NCBI GenBank assembly: GCA_009746045.1
Contig: RPFO01000485.1
Location: 48,780 to 112,779, forward strand
DNA: 64,000 bases
Origin: Mesostigma viride
Taxonomy: Eukaryota > Streptophyta > Mesostigmatophyceae > Mesostigmatales > Mesostigmataceae
Direction of reading: 5' to 3'
Within the stretch, counting starts at the first letter, position 1, and each line of letters begins with the position of its first letter. The notes under the pieces were generated by a model. That model was not told the origin of the DNA. It was given only the letters and a program-made list of their open reading frames with translations, and ran no database searches. Both the position numbers and the translations under genes were made by a program. Below are positions 10,621 to 21,115 of this stretch, piece after piece.

Positions 10621-12033
10621 CCCCCCTTGCACGTTGCCAGTGCAGGGTCCAATGAACGTCAAGTCCCCCCTCAACTAGGGTAGGGCTTGCCGGGTACAAC
10701 ATACCCCAGCAACCCCCCTTACCCGGGAAGCCCCTCCCAAGGAACCATCCAGCAACAAATTCACTGGAAAAAATGCCATCCTGGTCAGAACAACAAAGGT
10801 GCTACATGCCTGTGTCTCTTCCAAAATACATCCAGGCGTCCCTAGAGGTATAAACTGACAGCCCCAGCGTCCCAGGTCTGATGCAGAAACACAGCAATAA
10901 GTCACAACAACTACACTTGCCAGGAATAGCACACATGGGCAAACACTGCCCCATCAGGCTACCAATAGCCCTAAAATGGACCACCACTGTCCCAAGGCCT
11001 CCACGGCCCCACGCTGGCACGCCGTCGTGCCAACAAACTCCCGGGAATGATCAGGTCCCGAGCATGGAAAGTCAACCAAGAACTTCCCCCAGAGCGCTCC
11101 CATAACAGGTTGGACTGATCCCAACCTCCAGACTGGCCAAAACACTAGGCTGCACATGCTAGTTTGCCTCGTCCATTCAAAAACACAGCTGACCACCAAG
11201 TTTGCATGCAAAGCAGGCGCGTATACATCCCAAAGTAGGTCAATACAGACCACAGGCCACGTTAGGCCCCACAAATGTCGTCGCGAGACAGTCTCATGCC
11301 ACACACCCCCCCTCAAGAAATAAGTGGGGGCAAATATTTTTGTCAGCTTTAAAATGTCAGAAGCTCCCTTGGCTTAGAGCTTCTAAAATAACATGCAGCT
11401 CACTGGTACTTCTGACCAGCTTCAAAATCAAAAACCCACTGGCATAGCCAGCTTCAAAAGAGAGGCCATGCTGGCACTCCTGGCCAACATCTTCATCGCC
11501 AACAAAAAGCCGGCAGGCAGGCAGTCCTCGTCGACAAAAAATGCAGGAAATTCCGCAGGCTGCGCCACCAAAAATGGCGATAATCCGTTGCGCAGGTCGC
11601 TCGCAAAATTCCAGCCGACGTCCGCTCCGAGCCACATGTTGATGCGCAGGTCACTGGTACAGAAAAAGAGAAAAAAGTCTGCACCCAGCTGGAACCAGAG
11701 CCTTGACCTCGCCATGTGGGGCTCAACGCCAGGCGGCGCCAGCCCACAGCAAACCCGAAACATGAAAGTTCCGCTGGCTTTGACACATATAACAACTCGC
11801 CTGCGTGGCTGCGCTGGCCCAGGCCTGTCGACCCATGAAATTTCTGCCCGTTCCGCCGAACTTCAAATTCAAAATGCTGCGACGTATGAATCCTCACGAC
11901 ATTGCTCACGAAATTACGTAACAACGCTGCCGCCATCAATTATATGCGCCGGCAGGGTAAAATGGCTTCATCATGGTCACAAGAATGTCGTTCAAAGTCG
12001 TCTCAAAGGTGTGGAACTTTCCCTCCGATACCA

Positions 12034-12635
12034 TGTCAAAAATCCTAATAATAATGCGTCAACGAATGAGCTCAAATGTTGCGGCACAACTCATTTCATT
12101 AATACAATAAAAGACGCATATATAGAATTTAAGGACCGTGACCGGTGTCCATTGCCAAGCCACAAGGCAACTGGCCCACCATCAGGTAACGTGAAAAGGT
12201 GCACGCCGACCTCTTAAACAATGTCCAATGTCGGCTGCACACATTATCCCTACGTTAACTTAACACATAAAGTGTCTCGACTTGAACAACTGGCACACAA
12301 AATCCACTAGGCAATGATGCGAATATTCGGCACCAATATTTGACCCCACTATTGCGCGGCGCTAGGAGTTAGCCACCGCCAAATGGCACGAGATACTCAC
12401 GCCCTACAAGTCGTACCATGCAACCACAAGGTAGAGCCGAATTAATCCTAACTTCGGCACCTAATATATTTGTGCATACTCAACTGTCCGTCATAAGAAA
12501 AGTACCGCCGGAAAGAACACGGCAAGCCCTACTCAGCCCTAATAATATCCTTGGCCAGAAAATACAGAAGATTGGCCACAACATAACATAGGCTGGCAAA
12601 CGGGCACATGCAGGGTTTATATTAAAACCCTGACA
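12034..12635 (-). repeat. Element X 5' LTR (602 bp)
   Basis: Direct repeat of 10019-10620; the Met-tRNA-like primer site abuts it at 12021-12033. Confidence 0.92.
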
Positions 12636-12798
12636 ATTTGCATAGGGTCAGAGGCAGGCATGGGTAAAAGAGGGGCAATCACGTCACCTGGTGGAGGCCG
12701 CAAGAAGTTGTCCGCGTCCTCGTAGTAGTGCAGAAGGCGCTCCCACGCACTTGTGTTCGGTTGATAGTGCTTGAGCTTGCTCCACGGGATGTGGTGTT
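12636..12798 (-). pseudogene. R2 INT-to-spacer fragment between X and Y1
   Basis: The minus strand reads IPWSKLKHYQPNTSAWERLL and then a Pro-rich linker. Removing Y1 with one GTGTT joins it in frame to the INT fragment at 16451-16755 (DKQH then HIPWSK). It is the region after the integrase C-terminal domain. Confidence 0.65.
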
Positions 12799-13417
12799 TG
12801 TCAGGAATATGCCCCAATATGCCTGACAAGTCTAGCACTTACTAATCTAGATAAAGTTCGGGTAGTCCGTAGTTAAGTCAGAACAACCTACAACGCCAGT
12901 ATGACTGCGTAGAGCTCATGTTTGGCTACAACTTTGCCACTAGAATCACCTTGATCTGAGCTCTAGGTAGAAAGTTATGAGTCTTTTCATATATATGTGC
13001 CTGGTCACTATACGGCACTGTAGTACAATCCATGTCGTGTCATGTGGCGCATGGCCCATATAGGACAGGCGCCAATAATTCAATTCGTGGCACCTGGACC
13101 GTCAGCTAGGCGTACCTAATTCTGTCTGCCATGGTACAACCATGATTTGCCAGCAGGCAGCATCTAGCACTGGTTAAGTGTTGCCTAGCTGTCATGTTAA
13201 GTTAATTATGTTGTGGTCCTGCCGACCAGCCATATAGGTGGTGGCTGGGCTAGGTACACGCCAGACATCTTTTCTGACCACCACTATTCTAGAAAATGGC
13301 ACCTTTCAGCCATGGTGGTTGACAAAATATTTCCATCATGACAAAGTCGTAAATGAGGTCATCATTATTAATGTAATATCAACAACCTCCCATGGTCACA
13401 GCATGACATTTTTGACA
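12799..13417 (+). repeat. Y1 5' LTR
   Basis: 619 bp, TG to CA, matching 14905-16450 minus its LINE insert, and matching both Y2 LTRs in reverse orientation. Confidence 0.92.
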
Positions 13418-15107
13418 TGGCATCGGAATGAGGGGGGTTGTGATCTTTCCAAATCGGGCAAATTTTTGCCTGGGCAGCATTTCGGCAAGAACTTTCGGAA
13501 TTCTAATCCGTTGGTGCCACTCAACATGTCCACGGAATCAGCATCAAATTGCGCATCTATTGAACCAAGTCCGGCGTCATTCCGTGGAGTATTGCGTCGG
13601 CTACGAATTTTCTTGCGGCAGGCCCTGTTTGCTCCGAATTTCGACCTTAAACGACCTCTTGCATGAGCTTCACTAAACATTCAGATTTCTACATTGTCGG
13701 CACTTGGGCGCAGCGGTTCACGCTTTATTTTATTACCCTGGGTGACTACCGGTTGCCAGCCGTGACCAGCCTTGCAAAGCCCAAGACCCCTTTGTTCTTC
13801 TGAGAATACAACGAGCTTGATGGCGCCTATATAAAGCGACCACAAATGTTGTAAACGGTGGGCCACCTTCCAGGCGACATGGGGTTTCTTTTTCCTAGTT
13901 CCAGCCAAGCATTATTCAGATTTTTTGCCAGTCGCCATGGTTTGGAAGCACCATCGTACATGAGCAGCTATGCACGGACCACTACAACGGCATCAACTAC
14001 AATGCTCCATCCCACGTCGGTGCGGGGAAATCTTGCAGCATCCACCTGGTTCTCCTCTCGCACCCTTGGCTTTTCTTCAATGGGAAACAGCCCGTTTAAA
14101 TGCCGCTCGCCAGCCGCAGCAGCCGTCATTAGTTAAGTGGCCAGTGACAGCCAACTGCCGCACGCAGCCGTAGTGCAGTACCCAGCACGCGCCATACAGC
14201 ATGATAGGATATAGTAGCAGCAGTCAGCCACACACCACAGCCTGACTCGCTTGTGGTAGTTGTTGCAACCAGCTGCAGATACCTACCAGCACCCCATCAG
14301 CATGGCAGCACACAGTCGCAGCAGCCAGCAACACACAGCAGCCTGATCAGCTCTTAGTAGTAGTTGCAGCCAGCTGCACGTACCTGCCAGCCAAATCGCC
14401 ACTTCAGACCAGCATCAATGCCACCAGCCAGCAGTATGCAGCCGCCTAGTCAGCGGTTAGTAGTCACTGCAGCTAGGTGCCTGTAGCTGCTCACACCCAC
14501 TGCGGTCGTCGCCAGCTCCTGATAAATGATTCCAGAGCGACTCCTGCCATTACCAGCTTTTACGTCCACGATTTCTGCTGATTATTACTCCAAGGGGGGC
14601 ACCCTTCCAGGGGCATCTACACACGGGGCCGAGCTGGATCCAGTCCTTGTTTTTTTTTTTTTTCCAGTATTTCTACGTGACCTGGGGCACCCTGTTCTTC
14701 ACCTGGCGCACTCCAAGGGCCACTTGGGGGCCATGTGACCCTTAGCTCCAACTGCTACTCTTGCCTATTTCTCCTTTCAGCATGACCGGGTTAGCCGTGT
14801 AAGGGGGGGAGAGCTTGGGTTTCTTTATACCCGACTACCCTCACTATCCATGTGTTACTTGCCAGGGGGGGTGAGCTTGTATACGGCATTTGGTGCAAGG
14901 GGCATGTCAGGAATATGCCCCAATATGCCTGACAAGTCTAGCACTTACTAATCTAGATAAAGTTCGGGTAGTCCGTAGTTAAGTCAGAACAACCTACATC
15001 GCCAGTATGACTGCGTAGAGCTCATGTTTGGCTACAACTTTGCCACTAGAATCACCTTGATCTGAGCTCTAGGTAGAAAGTTATGAGTCTTTTCATATAT
15101 ATGTGCC

Positions 15108-15892
15108 AGGGACGTGCGTGGCTGTTCTCGCTTTCCTTGCGGAGTGTGGGCTCGGCGTACCTTCGTGCTCTTCCCATGGCCCCCCCATTCGCCTTGGCTC
15201 CCAGCCACTACTCGGTGGCGCTCCGGCACCAGCTATTTGCCCCGCAGCCTCTTGTTCCGGCCGGGCGGCCTTGTGGTAGCTGTGGGCAGCCGCTGGATCC
15301 CACGGGGACTCACTACCTTGCCTGCATGGGGGGCCAACAGAATCAGAATTGGTATTTGTATTTGCACACTGTCCTCCTGACGGTGGTGCTCGCCATGATT
15401 CGGTCGGTTTTCCCCCACGCGAACATCCGGTCCGAGGATGCGGATGGCGCTGCCTTCTATTCCCCCAACCACCGGCCTGACATCGTGGTGCTGGACTTTG
15501 AGGGGGGTGGCCGGCATCTGCTTATTGACGTTTCGGTGGCGCGGCCCTTGGCTCTTAGCCACGTGGCTGGGGCCTCCCTTACGGCAGGTTACACGGCGGA
15601 CCGGGCGGAGCGGGCCAAGCTCCTGGCCTACGGCGACGTCGGGCACCATCGTGTGGTGCCCTTTGTCCTGGAGGAGTTTGGGGCCATGGGGCCCCTGACC
15701 TCCGCCTTCTTCAAGGAGTGTTGCCGGCTCCGGGAGGACCGGCTGGACCTGGAGGGCCAGCGGGCCCCATGGTCGGCGCGGACCTGGACGTCATATTGGC
15801 GTCAGCGCTTGTCGGTGGCGCTGACTCGGGCCATGGCTGACATCATGCTCCGCCGTACGCGGGCTGATTTTGCGGTGCAGCAGGGCTATTAG
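15108..15892 (+). pseudogene. C-terminal end of a non-LTR retrotransposon polyprotein (CCHC plus RLE-like)
   Basis: The last 262 residues or so of a LINE polyprotein. The visible motifs are a zinc finger CGSCGQPLDPTGTHYLAC (C-x2-C-x9-H-x3-C) and, about 60 residues on, a PD-(D/E)xK-like pattern (RPDIVVLDF, then RHLLIDVSVARPL). That pair is the signature of R2/R4/CRE-type elements, whose nuclease nicks the target for priming. The RT domain is lost by 5' truncation. The frame happens to stay open upstream into the LTR, giving an artificial ATG there. The nuclease assignment rests on motif spacing only. Confidence 0.65.
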
Positions 15893-16025
15893 GTTCCTCC
15901 CGTTAGGCGTTTCCATTGGTCTTATCGTAGTATAGAGCTTTGACATGGCTCTGTATATAGGTTTATAGCTGGGCGTTTCCTTTGGTTTGAGTGATTTCAC
16001 TCTGCTGTAAGTAATTATATTTTTA
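15108..16025 (+). mobile_element. 5'-truncated LINE with restriction-like endonuclease tail
   Basis: A 918-bp insertion in the Y1 3' [16 protein letters not shown] flanks it exactly (15095-15107 and 16026-16038), and the unbroken LTR copy keeps one. The coding part runs 15108-15892, then about 130 nt of 3' untranslated sequence ending AT-rich. A single-ended truncation with a long TSD is typical of target-primed reverse transcription. Confidence 0.88.
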
Positions 16026-16450
16026 ATATATATGTGCCTGGTCACTATACGGCACTGTAGTACAATCCATGTCGTGTCATGTGGCGCATGGCCCATATAG
16101 GACAGGCGCCAATAATTCAATTCGTGGCACCTGGACCGTCAGCTAGGCGTACCTAATTCTGTCTGCCATGGTACAACCATGATTTGCCAGCAGGCAGCAT
16201 CTAGCACTGGTTAAGTGTTGCCTAGCTGTCATGTTAAGTTAATTATGTTGTGGTCCTGCCGACCAGCCATATAGGTGGTGGCTGGGCTACACGCCAGACA
16301 TCTTTTCTGACCACCACTATTCTAGAAAATGGCACCTTTCAGCCATGGTGGTTGACAAAATATTTCCATCATGACAAAGTCGTAAATGAGGTCATCATTA
16401 TTAATGTAATATCAACAACCTCCCATGGTCACAGCATGACATTTTTGACA

Positions 16451-16755
16451 GTGTTGCTTGTCCTGCAAGGAAACAACGGCCTTGCGCACACTCCCATCCA
16501 CGGACACTACCGTGGCTGGACCATTCCACTGTCCCCTCTTTCCAAAGGGGCCCTCTTTATGCACCCAAACCAGGTCTCCTACACTATAGGCGGTAACCGG
16601 CCTACGTGTATCCCTTCGTACCAGGTTGGCAAATCTACCCTGCAAATGGCGTGCCCACTCCTCTTCTATCTCTGGTGGGTAGTGGCCGTGCTGTGCACAA
16701 TCCCTCAGCTGTTATCACCACATTGCGAGAAGGAATGGACAACAACACACGCCGA
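16451..16755 (-). pseudogene. R2 INT C-terminal domain fragment
   Basis: The minus strand encodes FANLVRRDTRRP, then VGDLVWVHKEGPFGKRGQW and VVSVDGSVRKAVVSLQD, the SH3-like C-terminal DNA-binding part of an integrase. It is bounded by the TTAA transposon on one side and by Y1 on the other. Confidence 0.75.
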
Positions 16756-16759
16756 TTAA

Positions 16760-18495
16760 CCCGTGTTTTTTTACAACGCGATACATCGCGTTGTAGGGTT
16801 AGAACGCGATGTATCGCGTTGTAATCTGACACGTGGCAAACCTATTAAACATGCGATTTTTGGTCTGAAACTTTCAAGATAGGTCAGAAACATCTCATAG
16901 AATTCAAGAAAAAATCCTGGTATTTTTGGTATTTTTTTTGTGACAGCTGCAAACAAATATGTACCACTGAAATCAGGCATTTTTGCGGGACGAAGGTGAA
17001 GACGACGGCGATGGCGGCAGGTAGATCTCGACAGTTTTCGCGCGAATTTCAGTGGCTGTTGGGTAGCACGACCATGATGATGCGTTCAAAGGTTGATAAT
17101 TAGGTTTCTACGAGTTTGTTGAGGTACTGGGGCAAAGGAAACGTAGTTTTTTCCAGTTTCTCACCCAACTTTCATGCGGAAACCCTGGAAACCGGCATAC
17201 ATATTATTACGTCAAGACTCGGGTCTGCTGCGGCACCATGCTTGGTATTTCCATGGTGTTTCGACTTCTTAACACATGTTTATTCATTCCGAACGCCCGG
17301 ACTCTCGGCTAAACCGAGATTTGTGCAGACTTTTATTGGGTAGCTCCGGGCATGATGGTGCCTGCAAATAGCGTAAGGCGTGACCGTGGCTATTGCTACG
17401 GTATGCTGTATTTTCCTGGAAATGGCCTCTGCCACCGGCTCAATAGTGCTTGCAGGCGTAAGTATATCGTGTTTCTACCTAGTTTCTGCCAGTTTTCCAC
17501 TTATTTCTACCGACCTCTGCCCAGCCTCTCTAAGACCGCCATCCTACTCGACGTTGCTTGCATGTCAGCCATAGCAGGTTGCAGTTGTGCAGTATTTAGG
17601 TGCTGTATACGTCGTCAAGCCGTGCATATATCGTGAGGATTAGATGTTGATGGTTTATACTGCGTTGATTGTGCAAGAAGATCAGCTGGGTGCCCATAAT
17701 CATGGTGTATAATCATGTGTTGTTAGCATCTTGCCACCATTGCTAGCATGCATTCCAGCGTCATCTTTGCCTGCACGTAAGCTCATGGATCACTCAACCT
17801 ATCCAAGCCTTGCATTACACGTGCCTCTTTCTTTCAGTATTGCACGCGTTATGGAATGAAAACCCAGCACCTCCATTCCCACGAGGCATGTGCTCAACAC
17901 GTTGTGAGAGTGGATGATGCTTTGGCTATGGCTGCCTGATTCAGTCATATTAGGTCATCCAGTCATGATGTTTGATGCATGTTTGATGCTGTATAACTTA
18001 TACAACGCCTATGTTCAACGTTTTGACCCTCCAAGCTCACTATGGCCCCGTTTATGGGGCTCGGGTCGTTGCGTAATGTTGTCAAGGGCTCTCATGTTTC
18101 CCACTGCGTTGTACTGCGTTGTAATTGTGATGCTAATGAAAAATAGCTCCAGTGGCCCAATGGGCCTGAGTTTTGTTTCACAGAGCCTGCATATGTTGCC
18201 CATAGCTCGTGCAAGAAGCCAGATTTTTTTCATGAACCATTTGTGAATAAGCACATGACTTGTGACCTAGGGTCAAGAAATCGCGGTCATGGTCAGACCC
18301 CCCTGTATTCAAACCAGTGTATCTCTCTAATGAATAAGCATTTTGTAGGTCTGAGTAGCTCAAAAAATCCTTTGATTTATGGGCTTTCAGGAAAGTATAT
18401 ACATAACCATGAAAAAAAATTTTCCTTAGGTGCTATACGCGTTCTAAAAAAAGCTTACAACGCGATATATCGCGTTCTAATTAAAAAAACACGGG
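16760..18495. mobile_element. 1.74-kb TTAA-type DNA transposon, non-autonomous
   Basis: The terminal inverted repeats begin CCCGTGTTTTTTTA at both ends. TTAA is duplicated outside (16756-16759 and 18496-18499), as in the piggyBac superfamily. Each end carries a subterminal palindrome built on ACAACGCGAT/ATCGCGTTGT (16773-16795 and near 18460-18480), with a second one on the left. No transposase-length frame is inside. Excision to one TTAA rejoins the R2 INT frame through CACLNRRVLLSIP, which supports the boundaries. Confidence 0.82.
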
Positions 18496-18499
18496 TTAA

Positions 18500-18753
18500 G
18501 GCATGCACAAATCCGCAACGCCCACATGAGGCGGGCTGCATATGCTGAAAGGGATGCGTCACCTCAAGTGTCTCCGTGCAGCTTGCTTGAATTCTTGCAC
18601 GGCACGCTCCACTATACCCTGACCAGTGTGGTCCTCACGCCCAACTGTCTTGAGGCATTCAAATCCAGGCTGGCCCTCTAGACACGCGAACTGCCTGTCC
18701 ATCTGTATTGACTCCAGTGGTGAGAAAAAGGACGAAGAGACATCAATGGCTTC
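18500..18753 (-). pseudogene. R2 INT catalytic-core fragment
   Basis: The minus strand encodes AIDVSSSFFSPLESIQMDRQ, then FECLKTVGREDHTGQG and IVERAVQEFKQAARR, carrying the second Asp and the Glu of the DDE triad. It aligns with the R1 core (GVVERAIQEIK). A TGA follows RRHLR, and a small frame change is needed to reach the next stretch (AARLMWALRICACL). The first part of INT is missing where the LTR-like repeat begins. Confidence 0.75.
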
Positions 18754-19004
18754 TGCCGTATTCGTCTGCCCGCTGAAGGGGTGTTTTATCTCATCAATCC
18801 TTGGCACGACTTCAACAGCCTGACCGACAGTCAGTGCTCAACAGTCAGCGCGACCACTAGTTATAATGCATCAGCTTGGCTATACTGCCACCATGGTCAT
18901 GTACACAAGCTGTGTGCAGCAATTGTGAGTATTGTTTCACAGATTTACATTCCATTATGCATGCACCAGTTTATACACGCATTTCGGTCAAGCAACAGAT
19001 TGCA
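18754..19004 (-). repeat. R2 5' LTR-like repeat
   Basis: 251-bp direct repeat of 6870-7120. INT coding sequence starts directly at its inner edge with no primer-binding site, so an internal deletion has removed the leader and GAG. Confidence 0.6.
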
Positions 19005-19492
19005 ACTTAGTGGATGCATTCCAAGTAGTGGTAATGACCAGTCCAGGATGATATGGCACGCGAACGCGACAACAACAACAACAACAACATGCATGCATGC
19101 AACTCCCATGTGGCGAAGTCGGTGCTTTCATCAGGCGGAGCCAATTTCGGAAGAACCGTTAGGTTCGCCAGAATTGGCGAATCTTATAAAGCCGTACACG
19201 GCAGAAAAGACATAGGAACAAGCTTAAGGGGGGGGGATGCTTCGCATGCCCCCCCAAAAGAAGGCGCAAAGCCGACCGTAACTCTAGTAGTCGAGTCAGA
19301 TGGCAACTCGATTTCCAGTCAACTGAAGCTGGCAATCATTACCGGGTCAAGTTGCGACGCCGGTAAGTTGGGCGGCGTATACCACACGGCGCCCACCTTT
19401 CGGTAAATATCTGGCCGGAAAAATGGGCTTCGGGCGACTTGATGCTGCAGCTGCATCGGGCTTGACGAGAGCTATCGATTGCCGTATAGAAG
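19005..19492. other. Short repeats, no gene
   Basis: An (ACA)n microsatellite at 19069-19090 followed by a GCAT repeat, and a G-rich/C-rich imperfect hairpin around 19229-19255. No supported coding frame. Confidence 0.4.
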
Positions 19493-20165
19493 AGGAGGGG
19501 TGACATCCCCACTGTACAATGGGGATGTCACCCATGTGGAATCTCTGGGTGCTCCCACACTCCCGGGTTGCCGCCGACGGAGGGCGGGGTGGGCACTCCA
19601 CTAGCAAAACTGGGAACTCCTTCCGAGCATTGTGGATGATGACGACGGTAGCAAGGAGGAAAGAGCACCGTTGTACGCTCACTACAGGCAGCCGCACAAC
19701 CTGGGAGCCAGGCGCGGCGCTAGTTCTAATGGTCATACGGGAGCTTAGGGGAGCTTGTAAGGGAGCTGCCCAGCCATGGCTCAGCAGCAAGAAGCACCTT
19801 GGCCAGCGGGAGAGCGGCGTTTCAAATGGATTATTGCTCGCTCGACCATGAGAACTACCGGTGGCGTGGCGCCAGCCTGCACCGCCTGGGTCGGTCAGCC
19901 TAGTCTTGACGCTCCTGCAGGATCCGTAGTACGTATGTGCCAACCGACGACGGACGATCTTCTAGGAATACCTTCCGGCCAAAAAGATAGACGACCGTGT
20001 CAAAAATGTCCCGGGAATGCCCAAACTGCTCCTTCCTTTTGCAAACTGGACGACGGGCCTGCGACGGCCTCATTTTGGTAAGACCAAAAACCTCCTTCCC
20101 GTCCAAATTTTTGCCGACGACGGAGGGTTGGGTACGACCAAATTTGGCTTGATGTCACCCCTCCT
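19493..20165. mobile_element. MITE-like element, AGGAGGGGTGACATC ends
   Basis: Perfect 15-bp terminal inverted repeats (AGGAGGGGTGACATC at 19493, its complement ending at 20165), the same termini as the 8-bp-TSD elements at 56154 and 57425. Outside, TATAGAAG and TATAGACT form an imperfect 8-bp duplication. The right end is duplicated again at about 20331-20345. The interior frames look non-coding. Confidence 0.6.
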
Positions 20166-20445
20166 TATAGACTAAGTTCGCCAAAGGAGGAGGGGCTGGG
20201 CTGCTAGCCTAATTCTATCGTTAAGGTTACGTTACCGCGTTAAATTGCGACAAAACCTCCTTCCCGTCCAAATTTTTGCCGACGACGGAGGGTTGGGTAC
20301 GACCAAATTTGGCTTGATGTCACCCCTCCTTATAGACAAAGTCCGCCAGAGGAGGAGGGGCTGGCCGGCTGGGCTGCTAGCCTAATTCTATCGTTAAGGT
20401 TACGTACCCGCGTTAAGTTGCGTTACCGCGTTAAATTGCGACGCC
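20087..20445. repeat. Tandem duplication of about 165-190 bp
   Basis: A unit starting AAAACCTCCTTCCCGTCC at 20087 recurs at 20252, including the MITE right end and the GGAGGAGGGGCTGG segment. The second copy has small expansions. Confidence 0.75.
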
Positions 20446-21115
20446 AGATTTTAGGCGCGGTAATGACGGCCGGTAGTAGTACTCGGCCCGTCGGCCGATA
20501 TATAATGGACAATCTCTGTCTGCCCGTCTGGCATGGGAATCTCTGTCTGCCTCTGGCAATGACCGGCGTGGGATCGAGGGGAAGGCCGGAGTCGCCAAAG
20601 AAATGGGTTCCCAGTCGCCAAAGGCGAATCCCTAGTCGCCAAAGGTGAAATCGGGCAGCATAAGCGGAATTTTTCACTGTTGTGTCAGCTAGAAGAATAA
20701 GCAAACCTGCTTGCAGACCGGCCAGCCTGCGTGACTGGCTTTGATCAATGATCAGTCAGGAACTCAGGATCCTTTACCTTACTGAAAGAAAAGAGAAAAT
20801 AAGAGAATAAGCAATTAGCAGCTGGCGAGATGGCGGCCGGTACACTTGAGTACCTCTGTATTATTTCATGAATTCATCGCGCACTCTTTAAGGCTTTTTG
20901 CCGCGTCGATGGCTGCTGTTGTGCGAGCCTTCCTGAATACTAAGAATAGCAGATTGTGACGCCAGTGAACCGACGAAGCTCCGTAGCTTTGGCTTTTTAA
21001 TGGCATTGCTGTCAGTCGGGACATTTGCGGGCTAGAATAGGAAAGCCTACAGTACAAAATGCATCATTGATGTTATGAGTGGGACGAACATGAGCAATGG
21101 CAGCACGCAGAATTT
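20446..21115. other. No supported gene
   Basis: Short direct repeats around AGTCGCCAAAGG at 20585-20645. Nothing else recognised. Confidence 0.35.

Larger units (their letters stand above)
10019..12635 (-). mobile_element. Non-autonomous LTR element X, recent insertion
   Basis: Two 602-bp direct repeats (10019-10620 and 12034-12635) that look identical by eye, bounded by TG and CA. ATTTG is duplicated outside (10014-10018 and 12636-12640). Orientation is minus: a primer-binding site TGGTATCGGAGGG (12021-12033), close to the initiator-Met tRNA site TGGTATCAGAGC, follows one LTR, and a polypurine tract GCAAGGGGGG (10621-10630) precedes the other. The 1.4-kb interior shows no gag or pol motif, so replication must depend on another element's proteins. 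It sits in the R2 polyprotein gene. Confidence 0.92.
12799..16450 (+). mobile_element. Non-autonomous LTR element Y1 with nested LINE
   Basis: LTRs at 12799-13417 (619 bp, carrying a 4-bp AGGT insertion) and 14905-16450 (615 bp once the nested LINE is removed). They start TGTCAGGAATATG and end TTTTTGACA. GTGTT is duplicated outside at 12794-12798 and 16451-16455. The primer site TGGCATCGGAATG (13418-13430) and polypurine tract GCAAGGGGCA (14895-14904) give plus orientation. The 1.5-kb interior is CAG-rich around 14100-14500 and has no gag or pol motif. The interior is shared with Y2 at 37233-38696. This is a TRIM/LARD-like element relying on outside enzymes. Confidence 0.92.
14905..16450 (+). 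repeat. Y1 3' LTR split by a LINE
   Basis: The LTR sequence is interrupted at 15108 and resumes at 16039. The 13-mer ATATATATGTGCC is duplicated across the break. Confidence 0.92.
6870..19004 (-). mobile_element. Retroelement R2, compound nest of insertions
   Basis: A minus-strand LTR element bounded by two direct 251-bp repeats (18754-19004 and 6870-7120). On the minus strand each begins TGCAATCTG and ends ACGGCA, as LTRs do. Inside, in order: INT (three pieces), an acidic spacer, a retropepsin-like domain, RT and RNase H. A purine-rich tract with AGAAAGGGC sits just before the 3' repeat, as a polypurine tract should. GAG and the first part of INT are missing, deleted right next to the 5' LTR-like repeat. 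No TSD is visible. Nested inside are a LINE fragment (9243-9420), a micro-insert (9918-9968), LTR elements X and Y1, and a TTAA transposon. Net length without them is about 4 kb. Confidence 0.7.

Noticed and set aside
11393-12217. 274-codon plus-strand frame in element X
   Set aside because: It runs antisense to the element, crosses the interior/LTR boundary, and lacks any gag, pol or other motif.
15083-15107. ATG start of the LINE protein at 15083
   Set aside because: That ATG belongs to the Y1 LTR; the LINE begins at 15108 by TSD and is 5'-truncated.
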